A DNA stretch of 64,000 bases, taken from positions 5,706 to 69,705 of the forward strand of contig DBTU01000026.1 in the NCBI GenBank assembly GCA_002307215.1, given 5' to 3'. This document shows, one piece after another, positions 36,196-45,255 of the stretch. How positions within the stretch are numbered: position 1 is the first letter of the stretch; each line of letters starts with the position of its first letter. A program made the translations under genes and the position numbers. Under the pieces are notes generated by a model, which did not search any database, had not been told where the DNA came from, and saw only the letters and a program-made list of their open reading frames with translations. Source of the stretch: Lachnoclostridium sp. UBA1308 (GTDB lineage Bacteria > Bacillota > Clostridia > Lachnospirales > Lachnospiraceae).

Positions 36196-36729
36196 ATGGA
36201 AATCGGAATTCTGGTAAGGAAAATCCGCCTACAGCAGAAGCGAACGCAACAAGAAATTGCTGATTTGTGTGGTTTTACAAAGGGCATGCTGTCTAAAATT
36301 GAAAACGAAAAAGTCATCCCATCCTTGGCGACACTTTCAAAGATCGCCAAGGTATTGGGGGTAAAAGTGTCGACACTTCTGGAGAAGGAGGGAACAGGAA
36401 TTGCCGCCTTTTCTCCGGATGCCTATGCAAGCGGGATGAACTTTAGTGCTACTGACAAGGGATATTCGATATTTGCTGCAGCCGCTGATTATACCGATAA
36501 GAAGATGCAACCGGTATTTGTCATAGCCAGAGAAGGAGAACTGAAGAAACATTTACTCACGCATGAAGGCGAAGAATATATTTATGTTCTGGAAGGTGAG
36601 ATGATATTTCGTGTAGCTAATACAGAGTATAAATTAAAAGCAGGAGAGAGTCTGTATTTTGATGCATTGCAGCCACATGGGCTCCAGAAGGTCAGTGAGG
36701 AAACACATTACCTGAATATGATGATTTAA
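36196..36729 (+). CDS. XRE-family regulator with cupin sensor domain
   Basis: A 177-residue regulator. Residues 1-62 form an XRE helix-turn-helix (LVRKIRLQQKRTQQEIADLC, GMLSKIENEKVIPSLATLSK). The C-terminal ~90 residues form a cupin_2 barrel (HEGEEYIYVLEGEMIFRV and SLYFDALQPHGLQKVS), which in this class binds a small effector or metal. ATG follows GGGGGTAAAGT. It probably regulates itself or the adjacent glycoside genes; the inverted repeat at 36061 is a candidate operator. A near-identical copy of its 3' end occurs at 39789-39837. Confidence 0.88.
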   Translation: MEIGILVRKIRLQQKRTQQEIADLCGFTKGMLSKIENEKVIPSLATLSKIAKVLGVKVSTLLEKEGTGIAAFSPDAYASGMNFSATDKGYSIFAAAADYTDKKMQPVFVIAREGELKKHLLTHEGEEYIYVLEGEMIFRVANTEYKLKAGESLYFDALQPHGLQKVSEETHYLNMMI

Positions 36730-36878
36730 ATTTGGCGTTAAGTATCCTAAATCTATCCTTTTCCTAACTTTCTATATTATATAATCGTATCAGAGATCAA
36801 GAAAATAAATTTCTTAAAGGAATAATTTTCATTGATTCTCTGTTTACAATATAATGAAATTGTGTATGGAGGTATAGT

Positions 36879-37457
36879 ATGAATGGAAAATCTTATTTAA
36901 AGAGAAGTTTAACGGTAACATTATTAGTAGGAATAATTTTTGCCGGCTTAACTGCTTTTACGGCCTGCAAAGAAAAGGAAGATACGAAGAATAAAAGTGT
37001 AGCAATCAACTATGAGAAGGATACGCTTACGGTATCCTGTGAGGATGAAAAGGTTATCGTTGATCAGGAGGGGCTGCATATTAGCTCTGCTGAGGGGACA
37101 GTAGACCTCTCACTTGATGGAATTCATGTTAATGATGGAAGTAATACGGTGGATATCGGTACAGATGGTATTAATATCGAGGGTGATGAAGGCAATGTTA
37201 ATATAGATCTCCCAGGCGTTTCGGGTACTATTTTGGGGGAACAGAAGGGCATTGATTATTGGAACTGTAATCAATCTTTATTGAAACATGAAATTACGGT
37301 AAGCGGAGAGACCATCAATATTGGGATAACTCTTAAGGACGGTTATCTCGTTACGAAAAACTGTTCCGAAGAGTATACTAAGATTAGTGGAGTAAAATTA
37401 GAGAAAACCGAGTCGGATGAGGATGGCAATATATACCGCTTTTATACTAAAAAATGA
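36879..37457 (+). CDS. Putative lipoprotein with repeated DGI motifs
   Basis: A 192-residue exported protein. Its signal sequence ends LTAFTAC, an acceptable lipobox. Residues 45-120 contain short repeats of the form VDxxxDGIxI (LHISSAEGTVDLSLDGIHV, VDIGTDGINIEGDEGNVNID), which suggest a small beta-roll or solenoid. The C-terminal domain has two Cys and no recognised motif. ATG follows GGAGGTATAGT. It is 36 bases upstream of an OmpR-type two-component pair in the same direction, so it may be a sensor accessory or a target of that system. No family name can be supported. Confidence 0.7.
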   Translation: MNGKSYLKRSLTVTLLVGIIFAGLTAFTACKEKEDTKNKSVAINYEKDTLTVSCEDEKVIVDQEGLHISSAEGTVDLSLDGIHVNDGSNTVDIGTDGINIEGDEGNVNIDLPGVSGTILGEQKGIDYWNCNQSLLKHEITVSGETINIGITLKDGYLVTKNCSEEYTKISGVKLEKTESDEDGNIYRFYTKK

Positions 37458-37493
37458 TACAGGAAATCCTAAGGGTTAGCAGGGAGGGCTATT

Positions 37494-38177
37494 ATGAAGC
37501 TTTTGCTGGTGGAAGATGAAATTCAATTGCAGGGTATCCTTGCGAAGGGTCTGAAAAAATGCGGTTATGCAGTGGACACAGCAGGTGACGGAGAAGAAGC
37601 TCTGGAGCTGTTTGAAGTAAATGAATATGATCTTATCATCCTTGACTTGAGTCTCCCCAAAATAGATGGACTTGAAGTACTGAAAAACATCCGTAAAAGT
37701 AACCATACTATTAAAATATTAATTCTATCAGCACGTTCGGATACAGAAGACCGAATTACCGGTTTGGATCGCGGAGCGAATGATTACCTAGTAAAACCAT
37801 TTGATTACGACGAATTGAAAGCCAGAATCAGGTGCCTGCTTAGACAACAGGTAGTCATGCAAGAGACTGAGCTTACGGTTGCAGGCATAACAATAAATCT
37901 AGCCAGGTATACCGTTAAGATCGGAGATGAAGTGTTGCCACTTACGAAAAAGGAGTTTTCTATTCTTGAGTATCTGATGTTGAATAAAAATAAAGTCATT
38001 AGCGCAGAACAGATTATTGAGCATGTATGGGATAGTGAAGCGGATTTATTCTCTCAAAGCTTTAAGTTTCATATCAGCTCGTTAAAAAAGAAAATTGCTG
38101 AGAAATACCCGGAGGAAGTAATTCGTAATGTTCGTGGCCAAGGATATATTATTATAGAAGATAAGGCGGTAATATAG
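37494..38177 (+). CDS. OmpR-family response regulator
   Basis: A 227-residue regulator. The receiver domain has VEDE, the phospho-Asp in LIILDLSLP, and Lys in YLVKPFD. The C-terminal winged helix has LTKKEFSILEYLMLNKNKVI and VRNVRGQGYII. ATG follows GGGAGGGCTATT. Three bases separate its stop from the kinase start. Confidence 0.92.
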   Translation: MKLLLVEDEIQLQGILAKGLKKCGYAVDTAGDGEEALELFEVNEYDLIILDLSLPKIDGLEVLKNIRKSNHTIKILILSARSDTEDRITGLDRGANDYLVKPFDYDELKARIRCLLRQQVVMQETELTVAGITINLARYTVKIGDEVLPLTKKEFSILEYLMLNKNKVISAEQIIEHVWDSEADLFSQSFKFHISSLKKKIAEKYPEEVIRNVRGQGYIIIEDKAVI

Positions 38178-38180
38178 TAT

Positions 38181-39395
38181 ATGAAGAGGATACCACTAAG
38201 ATTAAGAATTACACTTCTATGCAGTTTCATTTTAATAGTGATGGCGGCTGCCTTGACACTTGTCAGTGTACAGGTTGCGGACAAAACCTACACCAATCAA
38301 TTTTCTATGAATTTCGGAGAAGGTTTTGGTATGACTTATAATGGCAAGGGGGTAGACTTCACGGGAAGTCAAGGAGAGGAAATAAATAAAATTCTTGATT
38401 TTGCCCTTCAGATATCTCCGTCTAATTCTGAGCGAGAGAATACAGATGCCAATAATAATGCCTCGGAAATCAGCCATATATTTGATGGTGCAGAGAAAAA
38501 ATTCACTCTTCAAAGCGTTGTAATAACCATAATCTTTATTGGCATTGGGATGCTTTCCATATATCTTATCGTAGGCAGAGCGCTTAAGCCGGTGCATACC
38601 CTCAGTGAGAAAGTTAAAAATATTAACGAGAATAATCTCTATGAGAAGCTTAAGGATTACGGTGCAAAGGATGAGATTGGATCTCTGACGGCTTCCTATA
38701 ATCAGATGCTCGACCGTTTATCTGAAGCCTTTGACTATAAGAAGAATTTCGCAGCCAATGCGGCACATGAATTTCGAACGCCGTTAGCTACAATGAAGGC
38801 AGGTATTCAGGTACTTGAGGCAGAGGAGGAACCGACGGTTGAAGAATACAAGGAAATTCTTCAAATTGTAAAAGACAATAATGCACGGCTGATTCAGATT
38901 GTAGATAACCTGCTTTTATCAACGAAAGATGAACAGGATAGCTTCTCTGAGCTTATATCTGTGGAAAAGCTTTTTGAAGAGGTAATAAATGAGCTGGCGC
39001 CTATCGCTGCAACATCAGACATATCATTGATGGTTAGTAACAGTATAGGAAGCTTGAAGGGAAATCGGACATTGTTATATCGAGCAATCTATAATCTGGC
39101 AGAGAATGGTATCAAATACAATAAAAAGGGCGGAACAGTTGTGCTTGACGCTTTTGAAAAGAAGGGCAGTGTATTGATAAAGATTATTGATAGTGGAATT
39201 GGTATAGCACCGGGGCACTTGGAGCATATATTTGAACCCTTTTTCCGCGGGGATATAGTAACAATACATTCCGGAGGGGGCTCCGGACTTGGATTATCCA
39301 TTGCGAAGACCATTATTGAAAAGCATAACGGAACGATTCGTGTTGAGAGTATTCAGGGTAAGGGAACAACCTTTTTACTGGAGTTTAGGAAGTGA
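38181..39395 (+). CDS. Sensor histidine kinase (HAMP, HisKA, HATPase)
   Basis: A 404-residue kinase. Helix 1 (about 8-30) and helix 2 (about 112-135) flank an ~80-residue extracellular region rich in Asn and Glu. A HAMP segment (LKPVHTLSEKVKNINENNLY) precedes the H-box AAHEFRTPLATMKAG, and the ATPase has NLAENGIKYN, DSGIGIAPGHLEHIFEPFF and GSGLGLSI. It is the partner of the adjacent OmpR-type regulator. A strong convergent terminator follows at 39405. Confidence 0.92.
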   Translation: MKRIPLRLRITLLCSFILIVMAAALTLVSVQVADKTYTNQFSMNFGEGFGMTYNGKGVDFTGSQGEEINKILDFALQISPSNSERENTDANNNASEISHIFDGAEKKFTLQSVVITIIFIGIGMLSIYLIVGRALKPVHTLSEKVKNINENNLYEKLKDYGAKDEIGSLTASYNQMLDRLSEAFDYKKNFAANAAHEFRTPLATMKAGIQVLEAEEEPTVEEYKEILQIVKDNNARLIQIVDNLLLSTKDEQDSFSELISVEKLFEEVINELAPIAATSDISLMVSNSIGSLKGNRTLLYRAIYNLAENGIKYNKKGGTVVLDAFEKKGSVLIKIIDSGIGIAPGHLEHIFEPFFRGDIVTIHSGGGSGLGLSIAKTIIEKHNGTIRVESIQGKGTTFLLEFRK

Positions 39396-39404
39396 ATGAA
39401 ATAG

Positions 39405-39435
39405 GGGAGGTTGTAAGTGCTGCTTACAACCTCCC
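39405..39435 (+). terminator. Bidirectional terminator between convergent genes
   Basis: gggaggttgtaag and cttacaacctccc form a 13-bp perfect stem with loop tgctg, followed by ttattttg. It separates the kinase gene from the minus-strand Gly/Cys-rich gene and can serve both. Confidence 0.85.
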
Positions 39436-39450
39436 TTATTTTGTCTTACC

Positions 39451-39690
39451 TTATGAGAATAAGGAACCTCCGCCGCAGGTGCAAAGGAGTAAAATAATTG
39501 GCAATATGCCACCTAATCCGCCTAAGCCGCCACCGTCACTGCAGCCACATCCGTTGTTTCCGCCGGAGCCGCCAAACAGGCCACCGTCACCTCCGCATAA
39601 TAATAGTAAAATAAAGATCATGAAAATTGGGCTCATGCCGTTTTCGCTTCCGTTATTACTACAACAAGATGCAGTTGATAAGTCACTCAT
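39451..39690 (-). CDS. Small Gly/Cys-rich hydrophobic protein
   Basis: A 79-residue protein. A Ser/Asn N-terminus with a Cys pair (TASCCSNNG) is followed by a hydrophobic helix (MSPIFMIFILLLL), a central Gly-rich run with CGC, and a second hydrophobic segment (ILPIILLLCTCGGG). The start is supported by TTGGAGGTTTAGTT directly before ATG 39690. Short proteins of this kind, sometimes given the misleading name chorion-class high-cysteine protein, are common in Clostridia and have no known function. The overlapping plus-strand frame is Pro-rich only as its mirror image and has no equal start signal. Confidence 0.7.
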   Translation of the reverse strand: MSDLSTASCCSNNGSENGMSPIFMIFILLLLCGGDGGLFGGSGGNNGCGCSDGGGLGGLGGILPIILLLCTCGGGSLFS

Positions 39691-39788
39691 AACTAAACCT
39701 CCAATAATTTATTATAGTATAGCATATGAAGTATCCAGATATATTTACATATATCAATGTGACTTAGTCACAGGAAGAGCAGGACATG

Positions 39789-39840
39789 CATGGGTTCCAG
39801 ATGCCAGTGAAGAAACACATTACCTGAATATGATGATATG
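39789..39840 (+). pseudogene. 3'-end remnant of a second XRE-cupin gene
   Basis: From catggg to tgatgat the sequence matches the end of the XRE-cupin gene (36676-36725) with only a few differences, including 31 bases with a single mismatch that encode SEETHYLNMMI. Nothing upstream of it resembles the rest of the gene. It is a leftover of a duplication or an exchange. Confidence 0.7.
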
Positions 39841-39970
39841 AATTACAACAGCTAAATTCGATTCCATAATTCGTAATTTTGTATCCGTTTCTATGCCATT
39901 GCCCATCGACTGCTCATGGGTGTATAATTATATTTGATTTAAAAATTCTGACGATGGAGAAATAAGAGCT

Positions 39971-41725
39971 ATGTTGCGTAAGAGAGAAAAGACGCTTCCT
40001 TCGGTAAATAAGGGGCCCGGTGTAATCAGTAATTTTGTGTGTGGTAGGCTGGAATACAGGCATGTTCTTTGTTTTATCATTTATTTTACCGTTATCTCGG
40101 TACTTGAACTGATGGCTTATTCAGGCAACAGTGATGTTGCCACATGGATTGCGTCAAGGATATGGTTGGTCGGAGGAGTGATATGTATTGTTATTCTTCT
40201 TGTTCTATTTGGAAATGCAGTAAAGACGGACTTTCTTCAGATGAAGTTGATTTCTCTGATAGCAATAACAGGAATAATCATCTATTTAATCTGGATATGT
40301 ACTAGCGTGAGCGCCGCTGATGTGAGCCCGGATGCTACGCAACAGGCAGCGGCAGGATTGAATTCATTTTTCACGAAGAATTTTAATTACACCGGGAAAG
40401 CCTTTCTTGGATATCCAAACCGTCAATATCTGTTGATTGCATTACCCGCTTTGTTCTTTGGACGAAGCATTGCGACCCTTCATATAGGGTTTGCACTACC
40501 ATTTATTATCGGAATACTTACAATGTACAGTGGCTTGCGAGGATGGCTGGATAAGAAGGGCATCAATGGGAGTTATGCTGTGATTGCCGTCTATGCAATT
40601 TTTGCATTCCGCTTTGTAACAGAATATTATATTAATTTTGAGCAGGCAATCTTACCGATTTCCCTGACAATGATTTTGATTGGACTATTTCTTAGGCTCT
40701 TGTGCCGACCGGACGCCGCAGGGGTATTTTGTATAGCCTGGATCGGAGGTCTATGCAGTAACTGTTATACTCCGGCGCTTGCAACGCTGGGGCTGCTGCT
40801 TCTATTGATGGGACTTTTTTCTGTTACATTAATCTTAGCACCACGCAGACTACCGTTTCTATTAGAGAACAGGAAGCAGACCACCTATATTTTGATTATG
40901 GCGATTGTCAATATTCTTATATTTTATATGGCAACTTTATTGGGAGTAAGGGCAGACAGGGTTACAAGACTGAGAGAGGGAATACATTATTCTTCCGTTA
41001 TTTATAAAAGCATCCTAAACTTTTTGACCGATAAAAATGCAATATTTATGGGCTTTATGGGCCTTCTTGTGATTGTATATCTCGTTGCAGCTTTATCTCT
41101 GAGATTAAAGGTGTATGATTTACTGATTTCGCTGTGGGTTTTAGGTGTCTTTGTGGCAACGAATTTGTTGGAGGGTTACACGACATATGCGGAAGCAGCG
41201 GTTATGCAGAGGGCATTAGTTGTAATTCCGGTATTGATTGCCGGGATGTTTCTGGCCTTCTGTGATTTCGTAAAAAAACATAACCTGCAAATGAAGAATG
41301 ACATACTAAGCGTGATTCTTTTTGTTCTGATCTTGATCGGACGACATAACTTTGCACAGACGAATCAATCGTTTCTCTATTATAACTATATTCAGCCAAT
41401 GAAATACATGCTGGAGGATCTGGAGAATACTACAGATCAATTGGGCCTATCCCATACGGATACATTTAATTATGTGATTTATACCGACAATATCTGTTTC
41501 ACAAATTCTGCAGATTATTTTAAGTTCTTATATCCGAAGGCCATCGTTTATAACGCAGAAAAAGGGGCATTCCCGGAAGGAGTGGACCTGTCATTGCCGA
41601 CCGTTATCTATGGAGATTATAATTTTACCGGAATGACTCCGTCCGGAGAAATTCGGATGATATCCTATGATAATAAAAGATATGAGGAACAGGGCTATTG
41701 GTATGAAGAGAGTATATCAAAGTAG
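39971..41725 (+). CDS. Polytopic membrane protein of unknown function
   Basis: A 584-residue protein with about 11-12 predicted membrane helices and a C-terminal soluble tail of ~110 residues (from MLEDLENTTDQLGL). A short loop after the first helix contains GNSDVATW, with an acidic residue placed as in some GT-C glycosyltransferases, but no definitive motif is seen. Long hydrophobic stretches, a mid-protein RADRVTRLREG loop and the soluble tail would also suit a polymer or envelope glycan protein. ATG follows ATGGAGAAATAAGAGCT. It converges with the Fpg-like gene. Confidence 0.65.
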   Translation: MLRKREKTLPSVNKGPGVISNFVCGRLEYRHVLCFIIYFTVISVLELMAYSGNSDVATWIASRIWLVGGVICIVILLVLFGNAVKTDFLQMKLISLIAITGIIIYLIWICTSVSAADVSPDATQQAAAGLNSFFTKNFNYTGKAFLGYPNRQYLLIALPALFFGRSIATLHIGFALPFIIGILTMYSGLRGWLDKKGINGSYAVIAVYAIFAFRFVTEYYINFEQAILPISLTMILIGLFLRLLCRPDAAGVFCIAWIGGLCSNCYTPALATLGLLLLLMGLFSVTLILAPRRLPFLLENRKQTTYILIMAIVNILIFYMATLLGVRADRVTRLREGIHYSSVIYKSILNFLTDKNAIFMGFMGLLVIVYLVAALSLRLKVYDLLISLWVLGVFVATNLLEGYTTYAEAAVMQRALVVIPVLIAGMFLAFCDFVKKHNLQMKNDILSVILFVLILIGRHNFAQTNQSFLYYNYIQPMKYMLEDLENTTDQLGLSHTDTFNYVIYTDNICFTNSADYFKFLYPKAIVYNAEKGAFPEGVDLSLPTVIYGDYNFTGMTPSGEIRMISYDNKRYEEQGYWYEESISK

Positions 41726-41748
41726 TGGATCGGATCCGGTAAACTTAC

Positions 41749-42570
41749 TTATTTCTGGCAATGCTCGCAGTAATATACATTCCCGCCCATAAAACTTTCT
41801 CTTCGGATTTCGTACCCACATTTCGTACAAGGATCCATATACGTTTTTTTACTAAGATATGTCATGTAGCCGCCGGGATTTCCAAAAAGGTCCTTTTCAG
41901 TATCCCTTCCGCCCTTTTCAGTCATTTCATACAGAACACTTTTTATGGATCTATAAAGGTTACGCAGATCCTCTTCAGACAGTGTATTCATCTTGCGCTT
42001 TGGATGAAAGCCTGACAGATATAGGATATCTTGTAATACACCATTGCCTACGCCCGGCATCCGCTGCTCGGTAGCAATAAAAGCCTTTAATGATTTACTT
42101 GCAAGTGCATCGGTATAGAGTGAACGGAAATATTCATAGGTGAAAGCACTACTTAACGGTGAGGGCTTTGCACAGGATCCAAGATAGTAAGGATTATCAT
42201 TTTGTCCTTCAAGGTAAGTCCATAAGCCTCCGTACATCTGTATGGTGGCTACAAGTGCTGAGTCATCAGTAAATTCAATATAGAGCTGGTGCTTTGTCGG
42301 TGCTTTTGTGTAATCGTTATAATATTTTGGCGTGGCGCCATCTCCGAATAGAATACGATAATCCTCTGCTTCTATTTCAACCATTCCTCCACGGGCATAA
42401 GTGGAGCCGATTTGTTTGCCGGCAAGAAAGCTGTCGTAGTCCGCAGGATCGCCGGAATACCAGGCAAACTTATGAGGAGATTTATTAGCCTCCACAAATT
42501 TAATTGTTTTTCCCTTGATTGTTTTATTCAGCTGTCCGGCTAGGGTATTGCTCTCAGGTATTTCCAACAT
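41749..42570 (-). CDS. Fpg/Nei-family protein lacking the N-terminal Pro
   Basis: A 273-residue protein with the whole Fpg/Nei layout: N-terminal helix and beta-sandwich, RMPGVGNGVLQDILYLSGFHPKR helix-two-turn-helix, and a C-terminal zinc finger CTKC-x16-CEHC with MGGNVYYC. Fpg enzymes begin MPELPE, using Pro2 as the Schiff-base nucleophile and Glu3 in catalysis. Here the start is MLEIPES: Pro2 is Leu while Glu3 and Pro5 are kept. A base-excision glycosylase/AP lyase acting through another residue (for example a Lys), or a DNA-binding protein without lyase activity, is possible. The ATG at 42570 is the only one matching the family N-terminus. Confidence 0.82.
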   Translation of the reverse strand: MLEIPESNTLAGQLNKTIKGKTIKFVEANKSPHKFAWYSGDPADYDSFLAGKQIGSTYARGGMVEIEAEDYRILFGDGATPKYYNDYTKAPTKHQLYIEFTDDSALVATIQMYGGLWTYLEGQNDNPYYLGSCAKPSPLSSAFTYEYFRSLYTDALASKSLKAFIATEQRMPGVGNGVLQDILYLSGFHPKRKMNTLSEEDLRNLYRSIKSVLYEMTEKGGRDTEKDLFGNPGGYMTYLSKKTYMDPCTKCGYEIRRESFMGGNVYYCEHCQK

Positions 42571-42719
42571 AATAATAAGCGCATCCTTTCATTTCGTTTT
42601 GAAATATTTATTGTCCTGTATTTTGATTTCAATTATATAACAAAGCAATTTATTTCACCAGTAAATTGGTCAATAATGCAAAAATATTAACAATTATTTC
42701 TATAAACGACAAAATATTC

Positions 42720-42749
42720 TTGTGAAATGCAAGTTGGTTAGTCTATAAT
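42720..42749 (+). promoter_or_regulatory. Predicted promoter of the zinc-ribbon membrane protein gene
   Basis: TTGTGA (42720-42725) and TATAAT (42744-42749) are separated by 18 bases, 35 bases before the ATG. Confidence 0.6.
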
Positions 42750-42784
42750 GTTAATGAAATAACGTATAATTCGGAGGGTGAAAT

Positions 42785-45034
42785 ATGATAACATGTAAAA
42801 AATGTAATGCCCAGTTGGCAGAAGGATCTAAATTCTGCTATAACTGTGGTGCAGAGGTTACTGAAATAAAGTACTGTGCGAAATGCGGCACACCAATAGG
42901 CAATGAATCAAGCTACTGTATGACATGTGGGGCTCCGGTAGCAGCTGTTCAAACGCCAATCTCTGTTCAGGAAAAAGCACCGGAAGTACAGATTCCATCC
43001 CGGCAAGTATTCGCACCGATTCCCGTACCAAATCCGATGCAGCAAAGCTCACAAGCAGGTGCCCCGGTTAAGAAATCCGGTAGTAAGCTGCCTTTTATTC
43101 TAATAGGAGCAGGAGCGCTTGTTCTTGCTATTCTACTTGCCGCATTTATGGTTCCTAAGGTTTTTTCGATAATAACAAAAACACCTGAAGGTATTGTGTA
43201 TATGAAGGATGATGAGATTAATTATTCTTCACTGTCAAAGGTTAAGCCAAAAGAGATCACAGATAATCTGTATGCGGGCACAACGTCAGAAAATGATTAT
43301 GCTTTTACGAGCTATGTATGCTTCAGTGAAAATGGTAAGAGGATGTTCTATCCCGATGAAATGTCCGACATGTCGGAAGGAGCTACCATCTACTATTGTA
43401 ATATAAGTGCAAAAAAACAAGAGGGACAAAAAATTGATTCGGATATCACCTCCTATGTAATTAATAAAAAAGGTACCAAGGTCTATTATTTGAAGGGGAC
43501 AGACGGTGATTTTTATCAGAGTGATTTAAAGGACAAAGATAAGATTGATAGCGATGTAGTTGAGTTCTATGTGGATGAAACCGGAAATAACCTAGTTTAT
43601 ATTACGAATGACGGAACAATTTATCGGAAGGAAGGCACAAAGGACAGCGAGAAGATTGACAATAATGCTACACTAAGGTCAGTATCCTCTGATTTGAAGA
43701 GCATAATTTACATATCAGATGGCGCCTTATATATAAAATCCGGTAAGGACGACAAAGAAAAGATTGATTCCGATGTGTATGACATTATAAAAACATACGA
43801 CACCGGTGAGGTGTATTACTTGAAATCGAATGATGCCTCGTTATCTCTGTCTGAATTTGTCAATGACGATTTGGCCGATTCCGACAGCGCTATGGAAGAG
43901 CCGATAGAGCCGGCTTACCCGGATTACTATTCTTACCAACCAACGGATACCTATCCGACAGAGCCGGACTATATGGACTATGCGGATTACTGGGGAGATG
44001 TTGACTGGGATACGTATTATGCCGCTTATGATCAATACGCGGCAGACATCTCCGCATATACGCAAAAGTGGGACGATGCCTATTATGCAGCGATAGATCA
44101 GTATAACTTGGATTATGACAAATATACAAGTGACTATGATGAGTATTATGCCAAAATTGATCGTGACAGCCTTCGTGAAACCTTTGCCACAGAGAAGGTT
44201 ACGTTAACAACCTATAGTCTGTATTATTATGGGGAGGGTGAATCAAAACTCATTACAGACGCTTATAATACATACAATGATTACTCGTTTGAAGCGCCTG
44301 TTCTGGTCTATCAGAATAATATCAAAGGAGAATATAGCCGAATGAATATGTCGGAAATAACCTCTTATGAGGATGTATACAATCTGGCATCGGCAACAAC
44401 TTCCTTTACAACCGACGTATATATAGCTGTTAATTCAAAGGCAGTAAAGCTCGACCAGAAGGATGGAGCATCCTATTATATGAATAATGATGGGACTCGC
44501 CTTTACTTTCTTAACAATGTAGATGTAGATGAGAGTACCGGGGATTTATCATATTTTGTGATCAAAGGTGATACGGTTTCTTCTCCCGAAATATACGATA
44601 CAGATGTATACAGCTATAATCTTGTAGGCGATGAGGGCGTTCCGGCTTACTTTAAGAATGTTGAGGACGGAAGCGGTGATCTCTACCTTGATAAGAAAAA
44701 GATAGAATCAGATGCTTATGCCTATTCAGCATATTCAATACCGGGAACAGATACAATCACTTATTATACCGATTACAATGATACAGATTATACCTACACT
44801 TTAAAAACATATGATGGGAAAAAGTCAAATAAAATTGCTGATGATATATACAACTTTACGATTTTGAAAAATAACAATATTGCATTTATATCGGATTATG
44901 ATGACGGTGACCAGACAGGGGATCTGTATGTATACAATGGTGGTAAGGAAAATAAATTAATTGATAAAGAGGTGTCCCAGATATTATATGTATCTCAAAA
45001 CTATTTCTGGGGTGGCTCATATTCTGATTATTAA
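42785..45034 (+). CDS. Zinc-ribbon membrane protein with Tyr/Asp-rich segment and repeat ectodomain
   Basis: A 749-residue protein. Two N-terminal zinc ribbons use CxxC pairs (CKKC...CYNC, CAKC...CMTC, residues 4-56). A Pro-rich linker leads to one membrane helix near 103-125 (LPFILIGAGALVLAILLAAF). The large C-terminal part has repeats in the style YYLKGTDGDFYQSDLKDKD and IYISDGALYIKSGKDDKEKI, like a beta-propeller. Residues ~365-465 are strikingly rich in Tyr, Asp and Pro (DTYPTEPDYMDYADYWGDVD). The topology suggests a cytoplasmic zinc-ribbon and an external propeller-like domain. ATG follows GGAGGGTGAAAT. The gene is monocistronic; a long hairpin follows at 45095. Confidence 0.78.
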   Translation: MITCKKCNAQLAEGSKFCYNCGAEVTEIKYCAKCGTPIGNESSYCMTCGAPVAAVQTPISVQEKAPEVQIPSRQVFAPIPVPNPMQQSSQAGAPVKKSGSKLPFILIGAGALVLAILLAAFMVPKVFSIITKTPEGIVYMKDDEINYSSLSKVKPKEITDNLYAGTTSENDYAFTSYVCFSENGKRMFYPDEMSDMSEGATIYYCNISAKKQEGQKIDSDITSYVINKKGTKVYYLKGTDGDFYQSDLKDKDKIDSDVVEFYVDETGNNLVYITNDGTIYRKEGTKDSEKIDNNATLRSVSSDLKSIIYISDGALYIKSGKDDKEKIDSDVYDIIKTYDTGEVYYLKSNDASLSLSEFVNDDLADSDSAMEEPIEPAYPDYYSYQPTDTYPTEPDYMDYADYWGDVDWDTYYAAYDQYAADISAYTQKWDDAYYAAIDQYNLDYDKYTSDYDEYYAKIDRDSLRETFATEKVTLTTYSLYYYGEGESKLITDAYNTYNDYSFEAPVLVYQNNIKGEYSRMNMSEITSYEDVYNLASATTSFTTDVYIAVNSKAVKLDQKDGASYYMNNDGTRLYFLNNVDVDESTGDLSYFVIKGDTVSSPEIYDTDVYSYNLVGDEGVPAYFKNVEDGSGDLYLDKKKIESDAYAYSAYSIPGTDTITYYTDYNDTDYTYTLKTYDGKKSNKIADDIYNFTILKNNNIAFISDYDDGDQTGDLYVYNGGKENKLIDKEVSQILYVSQNYFWGGSYSDY

Positions 45035-45094
45035 TTCATAAGAATAGCCAAAGAACTGCTGCAAATAATTCCATTACCTATATTAACAACAAAC

Positions 45095-45169
45095 AATACG
45101 GTTGAATCTATTATCCTGCCTCCGGGTTTTTACCCGGTATGGGCAGACGAATATAGATACAACCGTATT
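45095..45169 (+). repeat. Long imperfect inverted repeat with a second hairpin inside
   Basis: Outer arms aatacggttgaatctatt and atatagatacaaccgtatt enclose an inner stem ccgggtttttacccgg. It sits between the 3' ends of the zinc-ribbon gene and the convergent ABC exporter genes and is probably a bidirectional terminator or a folded RNA element. The rest of the 45034-45256 gap has no ORF. Confidence 0.6.
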
Positions 45170-45255
45170 CATTTATTGAACGATTGTGATTATATTGAAA
45201 CATTTCTTTCCTGTCTTGTCACTATCCTTGCTAGGCTGAACTGTAACGACTATAA

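Noticed and set aside
39392..39841. 149-codon Pro-rich plus-strand frame
   Set aside because: It overlaps the kinase end, the terminator and the minus-strand Gly/Cys-rich gene, whose codons it mirrors, and has no ribosome site of its own. Only its last codons, the cupin remnant, are meaningful.
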